From Rhytidiadelphus loreus (lineage: Eukaryota > Streptophyta > Bryopsida > Hypnales > Hylocomiaceae): a stretch of 64,000 nucleotides of DNA. The notes beneath the pieces were generated by a model. That model was not told the DNA's origin. It ran no database searches and worked only from the letters and a program-made list of their open reading frames with translations. The stretch spans positions 45,860,760 to 45,924,759 of the forward strand of contig OX344762.1 of the NCBI GenBank assembly GCA_947034895.1, read 5' to 3'. This document shows positions 35,401-47,075 of the stretch, piece by piece. Each line of letters begins with the position of its first letter. The stretch's first letter is position 1. The translations under genes were made by a program, and so were the position numbers.

Positions 35401-37519
35401 GGTACAATGCACCCTCGAAGGTCACTCATTTGAACAGAGGTAAGCATTAGTCAAATGTGCAGTTTCGAGAACAAGGCGCTTATTGTCAGTTCTCGGTGTC
35501 TGAGCTTAATTAAGGACGTTGAAGTGGTTATCGACAATTGTTTTTGGTATGAAATAAGGTAGGAGGTGCATAACTTACCAGCTCCTGTTCTAAATGTATC
35601 CTCTATCTAAGAATGAGTGACATGTTCCTTGAAATATCTATTACTGTCATGGATGAGTAATAGTACTTTGTTCTGCTTGTCTGCTTGTCTGCTTGTCTTG
35701 TTGGGTAATGATCTGTAGTGAAACCTCAGCTATTACCACCCTTCCATCACAGTGTAGCATATTCACGTCTCCCAAGGTTGCATCTTCTAGTACTTATGAC
35801 CAAGGGATATATGTTGTTCCCAAGCTTTTTTTTTTTTTTTTTTTGAACATTGTTCCCAAGCTTGAAAACGTTTTTTATGGATTTGGCAATCAAATACTAC
35901 TATTTGATTTGTATGTATGAATATTAGTCATATAATAGGGTTTGCAAATAGCATGTCAATATCACTTCCTACACTTTGAGGTGCATTCCTAGAATAAAAA
36001 AATATGCTCCATATGCAACATGGCCAAAAGCATCTACAATAGTAGAAAACTGACAATCGGAGTGTGTTTTTTGGTTTTGGAAGAAGGGTTGAAGTAGCAA
36101 CATGTAAGAAAAATGATGTAGCCAACATTTTAGTATTCATCTATATTTTGGATAGAAATATCTTTTCATCTACATATTTGGATGAATTTCATTTAAAATG
36201 GACAATTTCATCCAAATTACTTTTTAAAAATTGGCATCATCATCAAATTTTTCTTCAAATTTTTCCTTGAGGCTTGGTTCTCCTCAATTATTTTTGGTGC
36301 TTTTAGGCATTGAAATGCCTAAGAAAAAAAATACTATTGACAATAGATTGGCTTGCAGGTGAAGAGCTTCCTCCTTATGAAATGGAAAGTTTGGTTGATT
36401 GTGTCTATTGATAAGATACATCATCTGTTAGCGCATAAGTATGGAGATGCTTGTGACTTTAGGCCTTCTTGTCTCTTCCACATAAGGTAGAACTATCTAA
36501 TACCACCATCCATCCAATTCCATCACCTATAAGATCCTCCTAATTGCATCAATGGCCAAAATGTATTACCACAATCTTTGCAACCTTTTCACCCTTTGTC
36601 ATGATGGCAATGCACTTGGAGAGCGGACACATCAGCCCACACTTTAACAAGGGTCTACTCATGCTTCAACAAGGGTCTACTCACAGTTTAATATTTCAAC
36701 TTTGAAAAATCAGAGAAAATTCACTTTTTGTCACAACATGTTTATTCTTTTTGCAATTGACTTCTTTCAAACTTTTATATCTCTAAAAAATATGGGAGCT
36801 GATAAATAGCTTTTCAAAAATACCTAGATAGCAAATATGTGTGGTAATGGGCAATTCTACTTTATAGGAAGAAAGAATTAGATCATCAAACCTAGGATAA
36901 TTACTTATTTTTGATAACTTAAGCATTTCAGCTTATAGGATATGGAAAATTCATTGAGAAATTGAGCTCAATGTGTGCAAACAAACATAAAGATGAAGAA
37001 AAATGCAAAAAAAAAGAATGAATTTTCTTTACCACGCATAAATATTTTATTCAATATAAATGTGAATTTTTCATTCGGACCCATTCTGGTCTCATAGATT
37101 CACCTATTATGGTTAGCTTGGCACATCTCTTTAAGCAAAGAGGGAAGAGAGATGAATGAACCAAAAGGTACAAACAAAGAATCTTTCTCAATGAATAGTT
37201 CATCCAACTATTGTCCACAATAGGTCACCCTAAAAAGCCATTACAGAGGAATTGTTTGAAATAGGTACTTCTACCATAATAATTTTTAAACAATTAGACA
37301 AAAGTTGCATTCCCATTCACCTAAGATGAAATTCGCCCCTTGAGTTCTTAACATTTATTTTCTCTTACATTATACATTATTATTGACATAAAACACAAGT
37401 TGTTTTATTGGACATCCACTAAAATCTGTCACAAATAATGATGAAAACATCACATAAAACATGGATTTCTTATCCTTGCATCTTCTATAAAGGTTATGTA
37501 CTCTGTAGGACATTTCTAC
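35401..37519. other. Intergenic, with duplicate block C
   Basis: Block C at 35,930-36,400 matches 22,900-23,070. An 8-bp tandem CTGCTTGT, about three copies, lies at 35,673-35,698, and a T run at about 35,827-35,844. No gene is seen; frames up to 75 codons are unremarkable. Confidence 0.5.
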
Positions 37520-37792
37520 CTGTAACACAAATGTTCAATATTGTTCACTAATTAAAAGGTAATTTCTTTTGAAGTGTTATCATTTGGAGCTAGGCGGAGA
37601 CAATATCTAGGCATCATACTAGCTTCAACATTGATTCACAATATGGTTTCTACTTTTATGCAATCCTTTGATTGGTCTTTTCCTAATGGTTTGCAATCTA
37701 TGGATTTAGATATATCAGAAGGTGAAGGGATTTCACATGTGTTAGCTCACCCTTTGACTATTATTCCAAAGGTTTGTTTATCCATTCCTTAA
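37520..37792 (+). pseudogene. P450 relic 2: exon 4 tail with haem Cys replaced by Tyr
   Basis: The last ~70 codons of exon 4 remain open to the normal stop (SIP followed by TAA). The haem loop reads FGARRRQYLG: the first loop Gly is Arg, the ligand Cys is Tyr (TAT at 37,604-37,606) and the following Pro-Gly is Leu-Gly. The promoter-like TGTTCAATATTGTTCACTAA precedes it directly, as in the other relics. It cannot be a functional P450. Confidence 0.85.
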
Positions 37793-40470
37793 ATTAACAC
37801 CTTTGAAATAGTTATTTATATATAAGATATCATCTACAATTTGTTTGTAAGCATTGCATTTTGTATAGATATGCAATAAATACCATTTTATAATCAATGT
37901 GTAATAATCATGTTCCTTTTTAATTACAGCCATTATAGTGTGAAATTCTTTTTTATTTATATTAACGCATAACTATATATATTGCTTGCAAATTTCTTTG
38001 AATATTGGCAGGCAGGCATGCATGTTATGCATTGTCAATCCATTTATGTCCATATCTACACTTTGCTTTAGGCCCATTCTTTGTAGGGAGGGACATTGCA
38101 TTTAAATGTGAAATTGATCTTAAATGATCAACAACACCTTTTATACAATCAAACAATCAATAATTCCAACTATTTATTTCTAGAGGTTTTTTAAAATGGA
38201 ATTATCCTTAACTATTTTTGTTTGAGATTTGTATCTAGACAAACTATTGTAATTTGTTTTTTCTACAAAAGAACTCATTGTTTTCCTCTACAAGTAAGCT
38301 TGTGCTTCTTTGCCATTAGAGAAGGAATGGGGCCTCAAAAAGGCAGATAGAGGTGGAGCAATAGTGAAAATAAAAAATGAACAAAATTTTAATTTATTTA
38401 TTTGCACTTTTTGCATTTTTGGTCTAGCTTGGGTGGCCCTCTTGAGGGTCTATTCTTTCTCTAATGCTTCTCATTGGAAACATCTACAATACGTACACTA
38501 GTTTCAAATTTTATCCTCATTTATTAATAAAAACAACCATCTAAATTCCTGTCTCAGATGTGCAATTGGGTCCAATAATCTTACAATTTTTTTTCCTTGG
38601 TAGATGTAGCCAGCAAAAAGTTCATGGAATTTAGTTATTTAGGAAGTTCTAGCATGCTAAAAAATGGACAAATTTCTAAATTGCAAATTACATTGGAATT
38701 GTAGTAAATAGTACTTTAATATCATACAACAAACTTTTAGAGAAGTGGAGGCAAGTTCATAGTATAAAGAAGTTAATTTGGCCTCTTCATTCACCATAAA
38801 AAAGCTTTTGAAGATAGTCCAAGATTTGTTGTGAAAATCGAGCAAACCAAAGAATAAGCAAGAAATGATACAAGCAACTCAAGTAGTATGAGATCAACTA
38901 TCTCTACAACAATTGCAAAATTCTCATTTCTAATATGTCCAATAGAATGCAAGCTATAATTTCAACAAAGGGTGGTACCACAATGGTAGATAGTTTATAG
39001 AAAAGATCCAAATAGATGTAAGATTTTGATTTTCAAGTGCATAAATTTCTTATGATGATTAAGTACTCTATACTATGATTACAAAGCAACTTGCACTTTT
39101 AAAATCCTCACAATCATTGGAAAGTCATCAAAAAGTCATTTTGAGTGATGAAATGTCCAAAACGCATAATCAGGTGATCGGGTCCAATAATCTTACAATT
39201 TTTTTTCCTTGCTAGATTCAACTAGCAAAAAGTTCATGGAATTTTAGGAAGTTCTAGCATGCTAAAAAACAAACAAATCTCTAAACTACAAATTCTATTG
39301 GAATTTTAGTAAAGAGTATTTTGATATCATACAATCTTTTATTAGAATTGATTTTGCAATTGTTGTAGAGATACTTGATCTCATACTAATTGAATTGTTT
39401 GTATCATTTCTTGCTTAATATTCTTTGGTCTGCTCCATTTTCACAACAAATCTTTGACTATCTTCAAAAGGTTTTCTATGGTGAATGAGGAGGCCAAATT
39501 AACTTCTTTATAATGTGAGCTTGCCTCCACTTCTCTAGAAGTTTGTTGTATGATATCAAAATACTCTTTTGCAATCATATTGATTTCATGCATGCATACA
39601 ATCTTTCATTATGTCAACTTTTCATATTATAAATAAACGTACTCCAAAGTCCAAACAATTATGATGGCATTTTTGTTGTCTTAAGGCTCAAGTGCATTTT
39701 GCATAATTAGTACAAGTAGAACTTGCTTCAATGCATCCTCTCTTCTTAGTGGATAACTACCATTGATGTAATTAGTAGGTGGGCCCAATTCCAAGCACCT
39801 TTTTTGAAAAGTAGTATAATTAGAGTTGACATTAATTAGGTGGCCATTGTTACACCTCTTGTAGTGCATAGTCCTGGTACTATCTCTTGTGATTACAGAA
39901 TCCTCCAACCAACCAACCCCACCCCTTTGGAAAAAATGAGAGCCGTTGATCCCCTCTTGAGAAAATTCCCACCTACACTTGAAAAAAATGAGAGCCATTG
40001 CTCCCGAATTGAGTAAAATCCCTTCCCCCCACTTTTGATCTGTCTCATGTGATCATCCTATTAATCAACCCCTCCTTGATTTGGGAAAATAATAAATACA
40101 AATACGTGTCCAAGATACAGATACATGATACAATCAAATAGAAATATCCCATATTGCCATTTGGAATTGTGAAGTGCTCCCTCAAAGTCAAATAGGAGGA
40201 GGGGGGTGGAAAGACAATAGAGAAAAAAATTTATTGACAAAATGGGAGAGTTGGGGAGGTAGTAGATTTTTTTATGAAGTTTTAATCACAAAAATTGGGG
40301 AGAAGGGTTAATAAATAAAAAATTCAATGGGGGTCTTTTGAGTGAGAGGTGTGTGTGTGTGCATTATCCTCACTATCCACTCAAAAGACAAACCACAGAT
40401 GGCCATTATTACACCTCTCGTAGTACATAGTCCTGGCACTATGCACCAAGACAAGTTCTACCTCTTCTTT
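37793..40470. repeat. Segmental duplicate block D, second copy (chimeric)
   Basis: Up to about 39,155 it follows the arrangement of 56,046-57,400, with the internal segment inverted (38,718-38,935). From about 39,163 it follows the arrangement of 25,345-26,680, with the segment in the other orientation (39,321-39,558). The block is therefore about 600 bp longer than its first copy and holds the head region twice. No gene is seen; the minus-strand 105-codon frame at 39,998 is in repeat DNA. Confidence 0.75.
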
Positions 40471-40896
40471 TACACTTCTTTTTTTCCTCCAAATGTCCGT
40501 GTTGCATTTTGGATACTAGTGTGGATTGTGGATGTACATACTTTACTCCTTCTGTTTCCCCATTTGCTTACAATTGAAATATCATGGAGTGCACTCAATG
40601 GGATTCCACTCCCACTTGTACGTAATACACTTGATTTAAACTCCGGGGTCACGGCAACTTCTGTACCTGCCGACTTTTGTTTGCTTATAACCTCACGGTT
40701 GCTTCACATTGGGCACATTACAGAAGCAAAATCATCAATTCCAGTGAATGGGCCCATACGACTAACATCCAATTATATTGTCCACTTTCTGTGGGACATA
40801 TTCCTTGCAACAAGAAATGACTCCAAAGCCAATTTCAAAAAGACCTTAATTGCAGGTTGGGGAATCAATTTCAAATGATCAGGTTGTGTACCTCAC

Positions 40897-40904
40897 TATA
40901 AAAT
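40897..40904 (+). promoter_or_regulatory. TATA box of P450 copy 3 (TATAAAAT)
   Basis: CACTATAAAATGGGAGCC is identical in core to copy 2 and lies about 214 bp before the usable start codon. Confidence 0.7.
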
Positions 40905-41117
40905 GGGAGCCAAAATGCAGTGCCATGAGCATACAGACTGTCTTGCATACTGTTGGACAGAGCAACAATGTGGACTTGCAGCCCTTTGAGCTAACTAAGC
41001 TACCCAGACTGAAGTCCCGTGACTGTGACTGTGACTTCCTGAACATCCGACTTGTTCACTTTGCTTTTCAAAATTGTGCAAGCGTGACCATCAATTTTCT
41101 CGGCCACGGTGATCATA

Positions 41118-44100
41118 ATGATGCCTTCTGGAGCTTGGAGTGTAAGTTTATGCTTCGCTTCTCTTTTCTTTTCTTCTCAGCTTTGCTTTCCAAGCAATCT
41201 TATTATGCAGACTCTCCCTCTTAGTTTGTGATGACATCAGTTGAGCCTCAAAATGTTTGATCAAACTAGATACTATGTGTAACCTTGAATTATACCTTGA
41301 TGTCAGTATTGTCTCAAAATGATTTCTTGAAGCAGTTACCATATTCCGCAGAATCTATGTGCAGAGATCAGTTAAATCTCAAAAATTTGCTCAATTTCGA
41401 TCTACACTACTAACTCACAACTATATGTATAAATGTGTGGCGATATCGGCAGTGGAGTCTCAATTATGAAAATGTTTGCTCCAATTGCTTACTGACTGAG
41501 GGTGCAACCACACGAATGAAAGAATGTGGCGCTGTTGCTGTCTGTGCAGGTTGTGAGCGCAGTGCTGCTCAGCATTCTTCTGCTTGCCAAGCTGCTCACA
41601 AGCAGCAAACACAAGAATTTACCTCCAGGGCCACGGGGGCTCCCCTTCATCGGTTCCTTGCACTTGTTGGGAAAATTCCCGCACCGGGATTTTGCCAAAC
41701 TAGCCGAGACTTATGGTCCGCTGATGTCCTTATGGTTGGGACCAAGACTAGTTGTGGTGGCTACCTCCTCTGTGGCAGCGGAGGAGATTCTCAAGACTCA
41801 AGGCTCCAATTTTGCAAACCGAATTGCAACTTCTTTTGCAGATGTGATTCTTCCTGGAGGTGATGAGTTGCCTCCTCTTCCTCCTCCCTGGAAATAAGAT
41901 TCAAACTCGTCAATGAGGATGTTGAATGTAACATGAAAGTACAACCTCATTACAAGAAGTAACAAACAAGCCATGGTACTAGTGGTGAGGGTTGTGAGGA
42001 ATTTTATTTGCATAACAAGATTCCATTAAGTTTCATGTTGTTGGATAGAACTTCAATGAATAAGCTAAGAGTAGAAAACTATAATGAGCACTCCTAAACC
42101 CCAAAGTTTTGGAAAATTCTATACTTAGTGAATGCTTGACATCTATACAAACTGAGTTTGATTGAGGTTATGTAGATGGTGTTCTGCATCATTGCATTCT
42201 GTCTTCAAATATGAAAGAGATAGAAGCTTGACTGTCTAGAATGCAAAAGATGGTTAATAGTACTAGAATGGTGGAGTTTAGGAAAATTAAGGTATGTGCA
42301 CCTATAATCAAAACTAATGACAACTGAGCATATTTCATATTTCTAAACATGACTTGTTTTGTTAGATTGCATTGGCAAGTGAAACAGGATTCTAATGCAC
42401 TTTAGCATACATCATATGGATAATGAACGAATAAGTTATGAAATTTCAAGAGAATGCCTCTAGGTTTAGTAATCTAGTACCAACCACCCAAGAGTAAACT
42501 TTCATATCGACTTTCAGGTTTTGATAGTGTACATCTTAACTAATCAATATCTAGGATTTTGTAATACTTTTTGGTCCAAATGTAGATGTCACATTTTGGG
42601 TAGTGCTAATAATGGGAGTATATATTTCAATGCCATTTCAATTGTTTGACTAACATCTCCAATCTAAAGTACTTCTAGCTTTTAGGGCTCTAGGCATTTG
42701 AAAGCGTTTCATTTTAGTCCCTTTTTCAATCCAATTCAGTTTTTGTAGTTTGAAACTCATTGTTTTCTAACAATTGTAACCATATTTGATATCAGACATA
42801 GCCATGTCATCAGACTCACCTATAAGGCTGCACTTGAAGAAGATACTACACATACAACTCAGCACCAACAAACAACTTCAACTAGCAACAAATGTGCGTA
42901 AAGAAGAAATTGCTCATGTCATGCGTGAGATTCCCCAAGATGGTGTTATAGTAGTGCCTGTGAAGAGCTACATTGAAGTAGCCATAACTAACATCATGTC
43001 ACACATGATTCTCAAAAAGCGTTTTATGGCAATGACTTTTGGGAAGGAACATGAAGAACAAGAACTTGAGCAAGTGAGCAATTTTAGAAAGATTTTGATG
43101 GACATTGCCAAGTATTCTCAAGTCATAAATCCGGGAGACTTCATCCATGTATTCAAATGGATGGACATCTTTGGGATCGAAAAAAAATTGCGGGAGTTGA
43201 GAGAGAGAATGGATGTTTTTTTGTCCCCAATCATATCTGAGCATATTGTGCAACGGAAGAGTGGATCCATTTTTGTCAAAGATATGGCAGATGTTCTTTT
43301 AGACCAAATGGAGGGTGAGACATCACAATTTACCATCGCCAATGACAACATCACTAGTACATTGTGGGTAAGAGAATGATTCCTTTTTCATTAAGTAGAG
43401 GCTAATAAGAGCTTATATATTTCATATTTTTGTAATTCAATTATTAAATTTGGAATGCTATTCTTTTTTCAAAATTTTCAAATTGTATCGCTAAATCTCA
43501 ATTCTTCAAGTTCCATCTTATAAATACATTTTTAATAACATTCCTTTAAATTTTCCTTCTGTTTTGAGAACCAGGATGCATTTGCAGCAAGTATCAATAC
43601 TACTACCGATACAATAGAATGGGCAATTGCAGAATGCATTTGTAATCCTAGTGTGATGAAGAAGGTGCAAGCAGAGCTTGACACTGTTGTAGGCAAGTCT
43701 CGAAGAGTGGAAGATGCAGATGTTCCTAACCTTAAGTATTTACAAGCCGTCATCAAAGAAAACTTTCGTCTTCATCCAATATTTCCAATGTTACTTCCTC
43801 ATTTGAGTGAACAACCTTGCAAGGTTTTAGGGTATGACATACCAAGAAAAACACTAGTTTTTGTAAATGTTGCAGCAATTGCTCAAGATCCAAGGACATG
43901 GGAGGATCCTTTGACTTTCAAGCCTGAAAGATTTTTGGATGGGATGCTTCATGCTAATATGCAAGTTGAAGGCAAACATTTCGAAGTGCTACCATTTGGA
44001 GCCGGGCGAAGACAATGTCCAGGCATCATGCTAGCTTCAACATTGGTTCACATTATGGTTGCTACTTTTATGCAATCCTTTGATTGGTCTCTTCCTAATG

Positions 44101-44204
44101 GTTTGCAACCTATGGATTTAGATATGTCAGAAGGTGAAGGAGCTGGGCATGTTCTAGCTCACCCTTTGACTGCTATTCCAAAGGCTCGCTTATCCATTTT
44201 TTAG
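41118..44204 (+). CDS. Cytochrome P450, CYP71-clan type, copy 3
   Basis: Exons 41,118-41,141, 41,550-41,859, 42,796-43,367 and 43,575-44,204 (introns 408, 936 and 207 bp; phases 0, 1, 0); 511 aa. The first ATG used by copies 1 and 2 is ACG here (41,106-41,108) and the second is ATA, so translation would begin at a new ATG (41,118), giving MMPSGAWS before the anchor. An in-frame TGA lies just before the open stretch preceding exon 2 and no ATG follows it, so the short first exon is needed for any normal start. ExxR (ENFR), PERF and FGAGRRQCPG are intact. C-helix reads SPIRLHLKK and the I-helix ASINTTTDT. Shares the short third intron with copy 4, suggesting these two are the closer pair. Confidence 0.91.
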
Positions 44205-44452
44205 ATTATGATTTTTGAAATAGCTATTTATATATAGGTTATGATATGTAGTTTATTAGCAATAAATAATTACCATTTTATAATTGTGTAATAATCATGT
44301 TTTTTTAATTTTTTTAATATTTATGCATAATTATATATTTTATTCATATCTTGAATTTTTGGTGCTTCAATATATGAATTTCTAGAAGGTTTATTTTGGC
44401 AAATAGTTTGGTTTACAAATATGCACTTGTAAATGTATTTGTATTTTCTCCT

Positions 44453-44457
44453 GTATG

Positions 44458-44542
<85 letters not shown>
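44453..44542. repeat. (AT)n microsatellite
   Basis: An AT run of about 80 bp preceded by GTATGTATGTA. It lies in the 3' flank of P450 copy 3. The 86-codon frame across it is an artefact. Confidence 0.96.
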
Positions 44543-44544
<2 letters not shown>

Positions 44545-46594
44545 CATAGTAGAATTAGTATTTTTTATTATGAGTTATTTTAGTTGGATCTTGTTGACAA
44601 TTAGAAGAGATAGGATTCAAACGCACTTTAGCATGCATTGTATGGACACTATATGAATAAACTATAAATTATAAAAATGCAATCTTTCGATGTACCCCAA
44701 ACCAAGAGTAGGCTCTCATAGTCAACTCTCACGATTTGATTGTGTCCTTTTGTAATAAGTATCTAGGTTTATGCACATGACACCTTTTGATCCAAATGTA
44801 GGTGTTGCATTTTTTGAAAATGTTGACTATGGGTGTAAATACCTTATGGATGCTTCATATTGAATGATGGACCCTATGTCTAAGGAGAAATTTGAGCCAA
44901 GCTAGCCAAAAATTCAATTTCTCTATAATTATGTGGTTCTTAGGTAATATGCTTTGGTTATTTCTTGTAGTTTTATTTGAATTAAATATTTATTTGAAGA
45001 AAATATAGATTAGTAGTTTGCCTACGTTACTCATTACGAATTGAATAATTATGATTTGAAAATTCAAATTAGCTCATCTTTAACTACCAATTCATATCTT
45101 AGATAGATCAAATAACACCAAGCAACAATGGTAGTTTGTAAGTCTAAAATGCAAGCTTTCAAGTTGTGAGCATACCCCCAAGTGAGCTTTGAATGTTGAC
45201 TTTGAAAAAAGTTGCAAATTTTTTAAGCCAATAAAGAGAAAGGCAGAGATATTTCAAAATTTTACTACTAATAGTAAAATTTTAGCCCTATTATCATGGA
45301 CCAATTACCTTGGGAGTGAGGCCACATTTAGTCTAGTTTTTTGACTTTTTAGGATTTTAAACCATTTAGAATCCCATTTTTCTTTTGTGTTGCAAAATTT
45401 AAGAGCTCTAGTTCTAGTCTCGGTACCAAGAGGACAAATAAGGGCATAGAAGTGTGGCAAAGTACCGAGAACAAAGTGGGATAAGTGAAGAAAAAACTGG
45501 TATCATATTTTCAATCATTATTTGGATTATGTTTTTTTGTTTTCTTTTAATTCCAAGAAAGTGTCACTTATCCTTTTGCTTGTAATTATGAAGGCTCAAA
45601 TCTAAAACAATTTGAGTCATTATTACTTTGAGCAATTGAAGTAGACCTCACAATGTTGCTCTAAAGTAGAATGACCCATTGTTGTCCCTTTGGTTGTTGC
45701 ACATACTTAAATTAATCAAATTCACAATTTTTTTTGCTATAGAATAGCAAATCTGAGATTTTTTTAAATATATGTTACTTTGTCAATGCATTTTTTAAGG
45801 AAGAAAGAAACAATATAGGTGGTTAAAGTGAAAACATATAACTCCCTATTGTTGTCTATAGGGGAGAATAATATCATTCATTTGAATTCTAATGTGGTTC
45901 TTTTAGCTTCCTGCATGGCTGCAATGGTAATCCAAAAAGCATCCCTTAAGATAGTGGAATAATGATTGAACCTTTTGCCATTGTGGTGTTCTTTAAAGTT
46001 ATAAAATCATGACTTTTCAACCCAACTAAAGTCCAACCTTTTCAACTCCAATTCCACAATGAAATCATCATAATGCCATCTCCTTATAGTTTTCACTAAA
46101 TTAGGATGCAACAAGATGCGATTGGATCAAAGTAGGGAGCACAATTGGATTTGGGTGATTTTGGGCTCGTTTGCCTTATGACTACCGTATTCATACTCAA
46201 GAATATGATTATAATCATACTTGACTTAAGGTATGTGCACACCTGACACCATGCATTAAAAGATAAAACTTCCGCGTAAAAAGGAAATAATCTTTTTTAG
46301 GGAGCTCAGGTTTGGAACTATTGTCAGAGTTTTTTAACACATGACTCATACTTCTACAACCGCACACTACAACTAGAGGTCACCCTCTACAAAAAATAAT
46401 TAAATTTTCAAAATCTAAATGATTTTGAAAATTAACAAATCATCTTGCTAAATCCAAGGAAGATTAATCGTAAGGAAATTATAAATCCAAGAAATGATGG
46501 CAACTCAATTTGTTACCTTCTATCACTAAACATTGGGTGGAGAGATCATTTTTATAATGGTATCCATTTTTTTTCATGAATCCTCAAAGGATAT
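44543..46594. other. Intergenic DNA, no gene seen
   Basis: AT-rich without coding signal. The first 300 bp (for example TGATCCAAATGTAGGTGTTGCATTTT) resemble intron 2 of the P450 genes, so a small fragment of the unit may continue here. Confidence 0.45.
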
Positions 46595-47075
46595 GGGACA
46601 ATTTGAAGATGAGAGCTTGACCATTCATTGTCAAAACACAAAAATTATATTCAATGTTTAACTTTAGGTCTCATTTTGTCATAGTAGAATTATTTTTTTT
46701 AAGAAATTTTAAACTAAAAAGTTGGTAAATCAAGCTAAATTTCTTCTCTAAAAATCCGTTAAAGATTTAAAGCCTCCAATCAAAAGTTAGGGACAAAATT
46801 CAAAGAAGATGTTTGAAAATGTCAAAGAAAATGTCCCTTTGAACCCCTCTCTCAATTTTGTCCCTAACTTTTGATTGGAGGCTTGAAATCTCTAATGGAT
46901 TTTTGGTGATGAAAGTTAGCTTAATTTAACAACTTTCCTTAGTCCAAAATCTCTTTAAAAAAATTATTCTACTATGAAAAAATGAGATCTAAGGTTCTAC
47001 ATTGAATGCAAATCTTGCTTTAATTTGACTTAACTAGGTATGAGTGATTGAACTTCTACTCCTCCTAATTTACAG
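46595..47075. mobile_element. Long foldback element (second copy)
   Basis: Inverted arms surround about 46,850: TTTTGTCCCTAACTTTTGAT on the right pairs with ATCAAAAGTTAGGGACAAAA on the left, and CATAGTAGAATTATTTTTTT pairs with AAAAAAATTATTCTACTATG. The outer left sequence, GATGAGAGCTTGACCATTCA, is the inverse of the right edge of the 17.6-18.0 kb copy, confirming one family. Confidence 0.8.

Noticed and set aside
37574..37792. Short functional P450 gene
   Set aside because: It lacks exons 1-3 and most of exon 4, and the haem Cys is Tyr; it is a relic.
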